A stretch of 64,000 bases of DNA from the NCBI GenBank assembly GCA_022605955.1, contig JAKCOZ010000009.1:1364001-1428000 (forward strand). Reading direction: 5' to 3'. The position numbers and the translations under genes are program-made. The stretch is from Rallus limicola. Lineage: Eukaryota > Chordata > Aves > Gruiformes > Rallidae. Within the stretch, counting starts at the first letter, position 1; each line of letters begins with the position of its first letter. Shown piece after piece: positions 47,636 to 58,864 of this stretch. Below the pieces are notes generated by a model. The model searched no databases. It had not been told where the DNA came from and was given only the letters and a program-made list of their open reading frames with translations.

Positions 47636-48568
47636 GCAAATTGATCTCTGCCAGAACCCTGTCCCTTCAAATCCATTTCAGGATACACCTTTTTTCAGGA
47701 TGGCTTGAAAATATTTGATCCAGCAGAGCTTTTTTGGGGTGGCATACTGCTTTGTGCTGCTTTATCTCTGTGGTTTTAATGCAGCAGCAGGCACCCAGCG
47801 ACTGGATTTACTGCCACGAGGAGTGATCTGATATGGGTAACCCTAAGAGAGCAGGGAAATGGAAATTAGCAGTTAAATTGTGCATCATTCTAAACATGTG
47901 TCCAAAATATTGGATTAAAGCAATAACTGGAAGTATCCTCAACACAAACCTTGGCAATAGGAATCCTAATCAGAGCAGATTATATTGCATCACTGGGTAA
48001 ATCACAGGTGCAGAAACATGTTTTAACCCATGTAATGTCCCAGCATGTCCAGCTTTTACTGTAAATAAGCAAATTTAAAGACAAAGCAATTGTTTTGATT
48101 TTTTTAATTAAGAAACAAAAATGTCAAAATAATTCTGAATCAAACATAACGACTTTCTATTGCAAGCCCATTAATATCACCTGCCCATTTTGGTATAAGG
48201 AAATCACAAGACATTAGATCATTCCACTCTTTGTAAATGGCAAGTTTCTAGCTTTAATAATAATCAATCAATATGCTCTTCAGTAAAAGTAGTGTTTTCA
48301 CATGTTAATTCTGGATGGAACTCGAACTGCCACTTCCCACAAAGGAAGCAATGACCATGGATCATCACTTTTCTGGGTAAAAAGCAAGACTTAACTCAGA
48401 TCACTCTCCCCCATTACACTCTGGGTCTAAATAAAAAAAAAAAACCAAAAACAACTTCTGAATGTTTTTGCAAATTCAAAAGTTGCAGTCTTTGAGCTCT
48501 CATTCAAGAAGCTTGAAGTTTTAAAATTTTCTTTCTCATCACTTGCTTATTTTCTGTCCATGAGTAAT
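47636..48568. other. Non-genic single-copy sequence
   Basis: No gene or mobile element recognised. Confidence 0.5.
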
Positions 48569-48632
48569 GTATTTGCTCATTATCCAGGCTAATGGATCCA
48601 GTATTTGCTCAGGATCCAGTATACATCCAGTA
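48569..48632. repeat. Short interrupted direct repeats
   Basis: 'gtatttgctca' occurs at 48569 and 48601, and 'ggatccagtat' at 48594 and 48612. This is consistent with a small local tandem duplication that has since diverged. Confidence 0.8.
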
Positions 48633-48939
48633 GAGCTCTTGGGCTGATCTGCGTTGGTGCAAATGTACTGCAAGGAAGAGAACTACAATGGCAATACACA
48701 TCTGATTTGTACTAAATCTAGTGATGAAGATTAATTATTATGGATTGCTCTGGGATGGGTCTTAAAGCTCACTCACATCCATTAAATTACAGTTGGAAAT
48801 AAAAAGTTAGATTTAGAATCAAGGCCTTTTTTTCTTTCTTTCTTCCCCCACTCCTCCAAGTTTTAACTGAAGCTGGATTGCCATGCTTTAAATTTCATAC
48901 CCATGGAGAATATTTGGGATAGAAAACCCTAGAATGTGT

Positions 48940-49330
48940 AAAGAGAGGAAACAAGATGGCTCCCATCACAGAAAATGGACGGACATTCACTCCAATCAAA
49001 CATCCGAATGTGTCTAATTAACTCATTAACCTTTACATTAACACCCATATTTCACGCTGTGCACTAGGCTGCTTCTCTGCTGTGGTTCCACGGGGTTCTT
49101 AATTAAATCTAAGTCTTTCGAAGATCTCTCCATTTCATTCCTTCCCATCCCCAAACCGGGCGAAGGTGTTCCTCAAGGCTTCCTCTTCTGATAGACGTGC
49201 GGTTATGCTCGTCCCTGCAAGAGCAGCAGCTCGCCTTCAGTCATCCTGTCCGAACCACAGGATCCTGTGGTATTTAATTAGAGAGCCTATTTAAAGAGTT
49301 TATGAAGCACAAGGAAGAGTTTTGTGACAG
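48940..49330. promoter_or_regulatory. Candidate regulatory block with RUNX-type palindrome
   Basis: A repeat-free segment containing 'gtctaattaactcattaacc' near 49012, 'cttaattaaatct' near 49099 and 'tatttaattagagagcc' near 49271. It also has an above-background CpG count at 49155-49252 and a perfect 18-bp palindrome at 49254-49271. No open frame was seen. The density of homeodomain-type words plus the palindrome suggest an enhancer, but nothing here proves function. Confidence 0.3.
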
Positions 49331-49790
49331 TGATTAAGGTTTCCACCAGCTCAAGGATACTTGCCTATTCAGAGAGCTGTGTTCGCCTTTTGCCATCCCA
49401 GAATGACTCTTCTGGGTCCTCTTCAGAGTCCTGCAGTGCTCAATCCCCAATAAAATTCCTGCCTCACCTCCCAGCTGCTGCCTGCTAACCTGCCTGTCCT
49501 TCCTGAGCTAGCTTCTAGGCCAGGATGGGGATGCCACTTCAATATTTGGAAGCGGAAAAAATAATGCAGCTGCCACGGTCTGAGCTGCCAAACATCCCGT
49601 GCTGGAGGTATGCAAATCGTCCAATGATTTGGCCTCGGGTAATTACACAGTGCCTGGTAGGAAATGGTGTACCTGCCCTTGCCCAGCTGGTGTAGCTACC
49701 AGGCAGCTCGACTGAGCTAGTGCAGTGCTGAGCAGCCTCTCCTGTGGGACGTGACCCCTCGCAAGCTCTACAGGATGAGGTTTGCTGCTG
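49331..49790. other. Non-genic single-copy sequence
   Basis: No gene or repeat recognised between the candidate regulatory block and the CR1 end. Confidence 0.5.
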
Positions 49791-49875
49791 GAATCATAGA
49801 ATCATAGAACTGTAGGGGTTGGAAGGGACCTCGAGAGCTCATCGGGTCTAACCCCCCAAATGTAAACCAACACAT
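49791..49875 (-). mobile_element. CR1 LINE 3' terminus, antisense, short
   Basis: The plus strand reads 'gaatcatagaatcatagaac', then 'ggggttggaagggacctcga' and 'gagctcatcgggtctaaccc'. This is the reverse complement of a CR1 tail plus the last 60 or so bp of its 3' UTR. The insertion is severely 5'-truncated. Confidence 0.92.
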
Positions 49876-50112
49876 CCCACTGTACCTCAGGTGTGAACGT
49901 TGTCAGGCAGAGCCTCTGAGAGACAAAACCTCCGGAATCATTTCTTCCTGGAATCGTAAAAAAGAAAGAAAAAGTTAATTACTGAAGCTCAAGATGTATG
50001 ATGGCTTTTTAAGTGTAACTATTCAGTGACAGAAACAATTTAAGAAGTTATTGCAAAGATGATGACATTAGATTTATGTCTTCTCAGGTTTTGCTCTTTT
50101 ACTTTTTGGCTT
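49876..50112. other. Non-genic single-copy sequence
   Basis: Nothing recognised. Confidence 0.5.
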
Positions 50113-50325
50113 TCATCCAGTTCTCCAGGTACAGTTTACTGCCAGACTATCAGTCTGTTTCATTAAAATAGCTTCCACGACTCTTTTTATAACCCGTTCT
50201 TTCTGCTCACGGGGTGAACTATAACGTTTCAAGATTTGGTATTTGTGGAACCGATTGAGAACGTGGGACACTGCTCCATAAACCACCACCAGCTTCCTCT
50301 TCCTTCCAGTTAATACTCTCCCCAC
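50113..50325 (-). other. Unassigned minus-strand open frame, possible gene relic
   Basis: A 70-codon basic frame with texture unlike its neighbours: 'GRKRKLVVVYGAVSHVLNRF' followed by a Lys/Arg/Glu-rich helix-like part, 'SSPREQKERVIKRVVEAILM'. It begins at a GTG three codons after a TAG, so there is no proper start. Near its 3' end a second frame gives 'LYLENWMKAKK' and a stop, as if a one- or two-base shift had split a C-terminus. I recognise no family. There is no poly-A tail on the coding strand. It could be a decayed pseudogene or chance. Confidence 0.2.
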
Positions 50326-53121
50326 TTCTGACAGCTATCCAGTGATGCTCACCCTACCAGTTTATGAAGCTCAAAGTACATTGTAAACAGTTCCTGAATT
50401 TGGGAGAGAGGAGTATTGACACTTTTACCTTACCTTTCATCACCTCTAGATGGAGGGGTTGGGGGGCTGGGGGTAAGATATTTAGAGTTCTTCCACTTTG
50501 TGATTCAAACCCAGAATGGCAAGTGGAGAGAATATAATTGGCTGGTAGAGAAGCTGGCAATAATATCAACTAAATAAAACAGTGCACTGAATCGTTCACA
50601 GAAAAACATAGGCACGGGCTTACCCTTCACAGCAAAACATGACAAGCCTCTCTAATGCCACACTGGCCTGAAGCAGGCTCCAAGGAACGAAAGTATTCCC
50701 CAGGAACACTACTGACTGTTCAGAAATGCTGCACGCCAGCCCGTGCTTCCTGGACCACAGCTGCTGATGTTCCCCTGACCTAGCTTGACTTGCCTGAGCA
50801 GAGCTACAGTACAGAAAGGCTGAAAACCAGAGTTTGTGCTGACAGGACGGTGCAAACCCTTTGCAAAGGGGATTTCAGCTTCCTGTGAGAAGGCCTTTCT
50901 GGTGATCTTGCGCTGTTTGAATTTTGCATCAAGCTACTCCCAGTATAAATTACATTTCACCTCTGTGCTTTGCGTCCCTCTCACCAGCCCTTCACACTGC
51001 ATCATTTTTCCTCCCTGTGACATCAGTCAGGGTGTAGTCGAGTGACAGAGCACGGGCACAGCCTTATTTTGCAAAGCTGCCATCACTAACCCACCTGTAG
51101 TTTTGCTCTTCAACGTATCCCCAGGCTTATTCCTCATCCTATGGCCCAAAACTGCTGTGCATCTTGTACACTTGCTAAAGAGTTACTGAGTAGTACATCA
51201 CATCTCTGTGCCAGAATAAAGAACTAACACCAAGTAGAAACATTTATGTTTATTCATAGAGTATTGTCCCTTTCCAGGGTCTGGTTCACTTCATTTTGCA
51301 TTGACTAATGCATCCTGCACATAGATCTGTTGCCAGGGTTTTTTTCTTTACGAGGGTTTTATTTTTGTTATTCAGGGAAAGGTTGTCTGGATTTCTTTTT
51401 GAACCATGATTTTATTTTTTATTTTTTAAAATCTATTTTAGTTTTTTTTTTTTTTAAATACTATTTCCATTTAGTGACTGAGCACAGGCACTGAAACGTT
51501 AACAGGGGTGTAGCTGCATTTTAGGAGTGTGCTAGAAAGATTGACCTGTCTGTCTTGCAGCGACAAAGGACTCTAATCTACTTTCAAATTACGATAAACT
51601 CTTACCAAGAAAAAGCATGAGAGCCCCCTGCAAGCTGACCCCACACTGATTGTTATCCCTAAAGAGACAGATTTTCTTTAAAGTTTAGTTTAAGACTCCA
51701 GGATTGCAGATAAGGAGTCTCATCTATTCACCCTGGCTTTACTCCCACTTTTTCCAGAGCAAGAGAAAAGTTCATGATATTCAAACGAATGTGTGCTGTG
51801 GTACCAAAAGACAGGAAGAAAACCACACTGAAACAAAGGAAACTAAAGCTGTCTTTAGAGAACATTCATTCCTCTTCTGAGGAGTCTCCTGTACAGCCGC
51901 CCTGTCAGACCAGTATGTCAAAACCTCAGCCTCAGCTCCCCAGGGGAGTGCTGCTCTCCCCAGTTGGGTACTGTTCTTCCCCAGTTGGGTGCTGTTCCCC
52001 CCTCACCCAGCACTGCGTGTTGCTCTGCCCCTTTGTCGCCTTCCACCTCAGGCTGCTGGCAGTGCCTTTCCCTCATCCCCCTGGGGGGAAATCCACACAG
52101 CTGCACTCCCCGCAGATAGTCATTTTCTTAAGGAATAGGAATTTCAGGCTTTCCAGGTCTTGGCAGGATTGTAATGACTTGGGTAAACAGCTGAAGACCC
52201 GGCTTGTGGTTTTGGTTTGTTTTTTCCTGTACTATTTTTGAATAAGCATCACTTAGTCGGAGGGCTTTCAGCTCCCTTGTTCTCACTGAGGTGCTGTGCT
52301 TTCACGTGCAGGGGAGATAGCTGGAGGTACCAACCTGCATCTTGCTCACTGCCTTAAAAAGGCAGGGCACATTTTTGTATAAGTCCTTACACTGTATGTC
52401 TGCTTCACAGCAGATATGATTTAATAGACTTTTTAAAGCTAACCTGCCATCTGCCTGCCCTGACTATGAAAAGAAGCATCTTTATGAGCTGTGCACCTTA
52501 GAAAGTCTTCCACTGTCCCAGAAATCTCTTCCTGAACCATCTATTCAATCAGGCATGCTTTTCTGAAGTTTTAAAGCCACTTTCCTCTGTACAAACACGG
52601 TACAGTTGGTTGCTGTTTTTTGCTTTGCTTCTTACCAGGTCAGAGAATGGTACAGTACACAGGCACCCTGCAATATGGGATCAGGAATATATTGGTCTGC
52701 TTCAGAATGCATCATTTATTAATCACTGCACATGGTATTGTTCCTTCCATCTATCCTCAGTCGCAGCCTGTGTCACTTCAGAAGCAGATTCTCCTTTTTA
52801 TTATATATACATATAAAAAATATCCTACAGCAGGAGTGAAGCCAATGGGCTTCAATCAGTGCTGACACTATGAAACGCAAAAGATAACATCAAAATAGAA
52901 AGAATGGAGGGCAGGGTGGCTTTATGAATGAACAATAAATGCCAGGTGTGTCCTTGTAAGGTACTGGAAATACACCTTAGCAATCACCAACAGAACCGTA
53001 CCCCCCTTGCTCCTCTCACCTAACCAAACCTCATTCCTAGCACACCACATCATCACCACCCCTCAGGCTTAAAGTGCCTCCTGCCAAGGACCTCATGACT
53101 ATTCAACCAGCCACCCTGAAG
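50326..53121. other. Non-genic single-copy sequence
   Basis: About 2.8 kb with no gene established. The 155-codon frame at 51774-52241 is Ser/Pro/Cys-rich, encodes part of a local 22-bp duplication (about 51957-52000) and has no domain. T-rich low complexity lies at 51408-51458. A G-rich stretch with GGGG, GGGGGG and GGGGG runs lies at 50456-50474. Confidence 0.45.
51957..52000. repeat. Two-copy tandem repeat, about 22 bp
   Basis: 'ccccagttgggtactgttct' is followed directly by the near-identical 'ccccagttgggtgctgttcc'. Confidence 0.8.
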
Positions 53122-53226
53122 GCATCAGGAGAGCATTCCTTCCACCCAAAGGATATCAGGAGAGACATCAGGAGAGACTCCACCATCAGGAGAGACTCCA
53201 CCATCAGGAGAGACATCAGGAGCCAT
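53122..53226. repeat. Minisatellite-like array of ATCAGGAGAGAC units
   Basis: Copies of 'atcaggagagac' start at 53155, 53167, 53185, 53203 and 53215, with an outlying copy at 53124. The spacing is 12, 18, 18, 12, because the two middle units carry an extra 'tccacc'. All spacings are multiples of three, which is why an artificial Arg/Asp/Ser repeat frame stays open across it. The array is the left part of the GC-rich block that follows. Confidence 0.9.
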
Positions 53227-53740
53227 TCACACATGGACATTCTCTCATCCACCCTGACATCCCCACAAGCCAGGTGGAAGGCTGTGGCCATGCCAAGGAT
53301 GGCTACATGGAAGCAGCAGGAAACCAAGCAACCGAGAGCCAAGCAAGGAAAGACCCGTCCCGTCCCGTCCCGTCCCCCCATGGCCCCGCAGGCCCGGCAG
53401 GATGCCCTGCCATCGGGCGGGACGCCGTGCCCCGTGCTGGTAGATAGCACAGCCTCCCTCTCATCTCCCTCTCTTCTCTCTCTCTTTCCCCCTTCTCTCT
53501 TGCTCCCCCCTTCCCCTGCACGCTCGTTGGGGGCCGAATCAAGTCCCTCCACCCTCGGCTGCGTTTGGAGGCTCAGTTCTGTGCCCGGGAATGGCCAAGA
53601 ACTGATGCCCATAAAACCCCTGAGCCCTGGACAGCGCTGGGGGCTGAGCCCAGCCACCCCCAGCCCCCCAGAGCCAGCGCGGGGCTGGAGCCTCTGCCAA
53701 GACAAGCCCTGTCCACCTTGAGCGTGACAGTCCTGCCACT
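53227..53740. other. CpG-rich GC-rich island; candidate solo LTR or CpG island
   Basis: From about 53354 to 53730 there are roughly twenty CpGs in under 400 bp, far above the rest of the window. It includes four tandem CCCGT units at 53354-53373, a long pyrimidine tract at 53455-53520 and a 'cccataaaacccctgagccc' stretch near 53608 that could act as a TATA or polyadenylation region. Overlapping frames of more than 210 codons on both strands result from GC-richness. I could not find matching TG...CA ends with a target duplication, so LTR versus CpG-island promoter is unresolved. Confidence 0.5.
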
Positions 53741-56162
53741 TTAACCCTTTAACCCTCATGAAAAGTGTTTATTTCTTTTAGAAATCCCTTCTTGGGCTAT
53801 TTTAGAGAACGTTTCCAGGAGGAAATACCAAAAAAAAAAATGATTTTCACATGAAACATTTTTCTTCCATATTTAACAGATAATAATGCACTACCTTTTA
53901 AAGGTAAGAAAAAGAGAGAGAGTGTGATATCCTAACTCTGTGTCACATGTTGATTTGTGTTTATAACACTGGCAATGTTTTCTTGCTATGTCATCACACA
54001 TTGAGGGTCAGGAGGGAACACCACCACCTCAGTCAGGAGCAGGACCCACACCGATTGCCATGCTTCTCACTCCGCACCCCTTATTGCTGGCCATTTCTTT
54101 CTTGCACATTATATTAGCTGTGAAATACTCACTGTGATTAACAGTAATGACAGATCTTACCTATTCTAGCATGCAGCGGGGGGTTTGCTATACCCATTAG
54201 AAACCATAAAAGAGATTGCATGAAAATGAAGGAAAACTTCTAAATAAGAGTTAAAGTTCATTGAAATTAATCCTTGATCAGTTCCCTCTCCATAAACTCT
54301 CTAAGATAATTACCCAGACGGTCTTATAAAACCCCACTTTATTTAAAAAAATAAAATAATCTGTGGAAAAACCAGCCACCTGGGTGAGAGTCCACATTCA
54401 TTCTGAATAGGAGAACTCCCCAGTTTCTGAGCACAGGAGAAAGGTAACAGCAGTGTCCTGGTGAAGAAGAGTGACTTGAAGGTACAGAGCTTTTTGATCT
54501 TCACCTGTTTGTTCATTCTCTGGTGCAAACACTACTTTCCCACACATCGACTTCAGGGCAAGACTTAGTAAGTGGGAAGTTCTTTAAGTTAGAGACACAT
54601 TGGTATCTGGCAAATTACAAACCCACCTAAGTTTCTTTGTTAAATCACAGAATGAAATCACTGCGATTATGAGGCATGCAGAGGCTTCATGAAGCAGAGG
54701 GTCAGACTGGTAAGCTTCCAGCCTGAATCTTGTACCAAGCACATGATGTAAAAATTGATATGCAGGAACAGGTAGGGGCTGGGACCCCCAGCAGCAGCCC
54801 AGAGACTGTGGGTGCTGGGGAGCCTTGGTACCGCTGACCTAAACTGGATGTGTGTTCGGTGGCTTAGTCTCTGTCTATTGCTGACAATGGTCTTTTGGAG
54901 GGGTTTTTGTTTGGGTATTTTGCTTGGTTTTGTGAGGGTTTTTTTCTGAAAGAAGTGTAACCCTGAAGCAGGCTAATGCAAAGGGTCATAGCCTCCATCC
55001 TAAAGGACTTTTAGTATCACCTGTTGATTCATGAAAATAAGTTTTCAAACTTTATTAGTGAATAGAAATTTGGATTTCTAACCAGCCATAGTCCGTTGGC
55101 ACTCTAATGTTCACTCTGAAATGACTTTTGGGATGTGAAGGTGTTGTTTATGAAGGCCGAATGTGGAAGCCTCAAGAACTGGACGCACTGAAGAGACCTC
55201 TGCAGAGCAGCTGGGTTGCAGTGAATCTTACTGTCTTCCAGGATAAGCAATAAAATTGTGAGCAATAACATTCCATAAAATATAATTGATTTTAAACACT
55301 AGTAACTATATAATAGTAGTGATAGTGTTTTAAAGCCTACTACAGATACCCCTGTCTTCAGGCAGTGAAAAAGGCCTAATTAAAATGAACTGTAATGGTG
55401 TTCGACCAGCATGTCATTCGACATATTATAAATTCATTCCTGTATTAATTGAGAATACTCTTTTTTTTTCTTGTGGTCACTGGATTAATAATAAGAAAGG
55501 GAAAAAAAAAAAAAGGACATGAAGGTAATTTATTTGCTCTTTCTACAGTACTGACATTTTTCACCTTAATGAGCACTTAAAATGTAAATTATACAGTCAG
55601 CTTAAAAAATAGAACAAGAGATCTGTGTGAGGCTTTTTCTTGTTTTCACATCAAAATTAACTGCAATTATGATAAAAATTGTTGATTGTTCCACACAAGA
55701 TTTTTTCCAAAATTACTGGACATCATTAAATACCTTGAAAACATTGAGGGTTCTTGTGGAGGTTTTCCTTAGTGTAGATGTGAAAGTTATGAAGAAGGGT
55801 GTTTTTTTTTTCACTTTAGCCAAAGGCAGAAAACTGAATCCAGAATACTTAAGTATTTTCTTCAATGCTTTGCATTTTGGTTTTAGGTCTGGGTTTTTTT
55901 TCCAAATATGAATGCATTATTGAACCTAGACCATGTGTCTTCTACTAAAATCTACTAAAGAAGAGACCAGATCTCAGGGAAGTACCTTAACCTCCCTGCT
56001 CAACCACCCTAATTCCTTTTATTGACATTTAGTGTATAATTAATTCATGGTTTATAAAGTTTTTTGAGGGATTGAAGTGATGGTACTTCAGGAATGAGGC
56101 TATTACACACCTATTTCATAAAATTCAGAAAAGAACAGTTTTTTATAGCTTCAGGGCTATAG
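53741..56162. other. Non-genic single-copy sequence
   Basis: About 2.4 kb, mostly AT-rich, with A-runs near 53830 and 55501 and a small GA-rich stretch at 53909-53923. The 94-codon frame at 55627-55911 is an F/L/K-rich chance frame. Confidence 0.5.
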
Positions 56163-56569
56163 ATTAAGGGCCTGGAGCATCTCCCCTGTGAGGAAAGGCT
56201 GAGGGAGCTGGGGCTGTTCAGCCTGGAGAAGAGAAGACTAAGGGGGGACCTAATTAATGTTTATAATTATCTTAAGCATGGGATGCAGGGGAAATGGCCA
56301 GCCCCTTTTCAGTGTCTGTGGGGACAGGACAAGGGGCAATGGCCTCAAGTTGGAGCACAGGGAGTTCTACACCAACCTGGGGAAGAACTTTTGCCCAGTG
56401 AGGGTGAGGGAGCCCTGGGACAGGCTGCCCAGGGGGGTGTGGAGTCTCCTTCTCTGGAGAGATTCCAGCCCTGTCTGGACACCTCCCTGTGCAATATGAG
56501 CTGGGAGCTGCTTTGGCAGGGGGTTGGACCTGATGAGCTGTCTAGGTCCCTTCCAACCCCTGTGATTCA
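56163..56569 (+). mobile_element. CR1 LINE 3' part, sense, best-preserved young copy
   Basis: About 400 bp. It has the ORF2 C-terminal end ('gggcctggagcatctcccct', 'ctgttcagcctggagaagag', 'ggacctaattaatg'), then 3' UTR ('gtctgtggggacaggacaag', 'agtctccttctctggagaga', 'tgcaatatgagctgggagct') and the end 'cccttccaacccctgtgatt'. The octamer tail is reduced to a single ATTCAGCA-like remnant. It is almost identical to the inverted copy at 28.75-29.08 kb. The 5' end is truncated at nearly the same CR1 position as that copy. Confidence 0.94.
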
Positions 56570-58589
56570 GCATGTTTCACCAATCTGTAGTTTAAAATAG
56601 ACCTCAGAGCTCCATCCACTGACTTGTTCTCTCCTAATTGATGCATGTCTACTATTTGGCCTATAAAGAGAATATATGATGCCACCAAAGAAAACCTAGC
56701 TTAAAAAAGAAACATTTCCTCTTAGAAACATTTCAAATATTCCCTAACATGCTGGACAATTTCCTCCAAAGAAAGGTGACTGAGATCTGTTACTGTTATA
56801 CATATCACATATTCATTTTCCCAATCATATAAAGGCTATTGATGTAGTTCTGTTTTGGAAGTTATGATTCTCTTGAAATTACTTGGAAATCTGCATAAAA
56901 AGGTTTAATAAGTGAAGAGTGAAAAAGCATAAATATCTGTACAAGATAACGTTAAGAAACAACAAGTAAGTGAAAGATTGCCTACAGACTTCAACTTCAG
57001 GAACTGGTTTGTTCTTTGTTCTCAGGATTTATAATCCTCTCTGAGGCAGCACACAGACTCTGCTAATAATTACTAGGAATAAAGGTATTGTCAAGTTCAA
57101 AAAAGAAATCTCTATATTTCTTTGATTAAATCTATATCACTATTTTTACAAACTAACAGTATTATGGATACAGCATCATAATTGTTGTCTTATTCTTATC
57201 TTCTAAATTAATCTCCTGGGAAATGTAGATTTTTTTAGCAGTGCAGCCATTATAAAGTTCACTAAGAGAGTTCCAGAGTGTCTTGTTGCACCCTGAAAAC
57301 TTTTCCAGAGTAACCTTTCTCAAAGGATACACATGATACCAAAGGGACAGTCCTAGAAAGGAAGGCTGATCTTGTGATCAATGCTAATACAAGCTACTTT
57401 AGTATTCTGAGTCTATTTACTAGTTTTTCTGCAGAAACTCCCTACAGTTTTGATAAATGGGACTACTTCTCCATGTGTGCTTGCTTCCTACCAGTGAAAT
57501 TCATGTAATAAAATTTCCTTTCATCATTTTCCTTGTCTGTTTAGCTTGGAGGCAATGGATGTCTCTTATTATATAGTTATAAACTTAACTGATCTCCACC
57601 AGCAGCCAAATCATAAATCAAATGGAAATAACAACAAGCATAACCACATTGATATGACGAATAAAAATGGTTGCTGGGAGGAAACTGCACAATTTTCAAG
57701 TCAGTTAGATCGTATCCAGAGATGATTTTTTTTTTTTCTGCTTTGTCCATGTTAGACATGATCCATCTCATGTAACACATCCTCTTCTGTAATAGCACAG
57801 TGTTTCTAGGACTAGTGCACTCTATCAAGGAAAAAAAAAGAAAGAACCCCTTGATTTAAATGTAGCTAAACAACACACTCCAGGGTATACTGAAAGTGTA
57901 CCTTCCGTGCTGCTCTCAGATTCTCACTTCTAAACTCTATCAAGAGATGCACTAAATAAGTGGAAAACTGTTTTTTCTTCTAATCCATGCCTTATAAAAC
58001 CAGTGAGAGTGAGTAATGGAATGCAGGTTTAATGATTATCAAATATATAAAAAAGAATAATGATTATAAAAAAAAATTTTTTTAAGGCTAGATCTTACAA
58101 TTATTTTCACTTCCATGTGTTTATAACTAACCCATATTTTAATTTAAATATACATGCATAGTTTAATTACTGTTTTATACTAAAATATTTCCAATCACAA
58201 TTTCATTAATTTCTATAACATTGTTTTATTTCCTGAATTAACTTGTTGACAAATTCTGTGTTTGTGTGATTGCCTGGGCTAAGGTAATATTAACATTTTT
58301 TTGTTTATCAAGAGATATTTATATTCTTACCCAACTTAAAAAAATAAATGTTGTTCGTATCCTTCTCTCTTCCTGTCTCCCCTGCCCCACAAATCCTGTT
58401 TCAAATTAGGTTGTTGGTCTGTTACCTGAAGTGCTGCTCATGAATGAAAGATCTAGATGAGAAATTCTTTAGAGAAATTTGGACCTTTTCTCATTGAGTC
58501 TCCCTCTTCCTCCCTCCCTTTCTTGCCTGTGCTCTCTCACAACGCAGCCATGGTTTTCTACTGATAATGTTTCATGCAGCCATTTTAGG
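56570..58589. other. Non-genic AT-rich sequence
   Basis: Two kilobases of AT-rich, apparently unique DNA. An A9T7 palindromic run lies at 58068-58083. No gene recognised. Confidence 0.5.
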
Positions 58590-58745
58590 TGTAATTAATT
58601 TTTTAATTTTTTTTTGGTGGAGCAAACACCTAATCAGCACTTTCCGGGGCAGCTGCAGCTCTGGGGTTAGCTAATTACCTGTCAACATTTTGATGGTGTC
58701 TGCGTTGGGTCATGTACTTTATTCCTAGCCAATTGCAAGCAAAGA
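58590..58745. promoter_or_regulatory. Candidate conserved non-coding element
   Basis: A dense set of motif-like words: 'gtgtaattaattttttaatt', 'caaacacctaatcag', 'ggggcagctgcagctctggg' (an E-box type CAGCTG) and 'ttagctaattacctgtcaac' (TAATTA next to CCTGTCA). It has no open frame and no repeat similarity. Of the non-repetitive segments here, this one looks most like a vertebrate developmental enhancer core. Conservation is not tested. Confidence 0.3.
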
Positions 58746-58840
58746 ACTGAAAGGAAAATCAATCATGTCTTCTTGGGTTGGGTTTTTGGGTTTGGGGTTT
58801 TTTTCATAGCAGTTTTTATTTAATGTACCAAAAGCTATTT

Positions 58841-58864
58841 CCCCCCCCCACCCACACACACACA
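58841..58864. repeat. C-run plus (CA)n
   Basis: C9 followed by ACCCACACACACACA. Confidence 0.85.

Noticed and set aside
51774..52241. 155-codon plus-strand frame
   Set aside because: Its Ser/Pro/Cys-rich composition derives from a local duplication and C-rich DNA. No family resemblance.
53227..53740. Firm call of a solo LTR with target-site duplication
   Set aside because: I looked for TG...CA ends with a flanking direct repeat and found none that held. The element is left as LTR-or-CpG-island.
53074..53759. Overlapping open frames of 215 and 218 codons on opposite strands
   Set aside because: They arise from GC-rich sequence and from the in-phase 12/18-bp tandem array. No domain, start context or codon pattern supports a gene on either strand.
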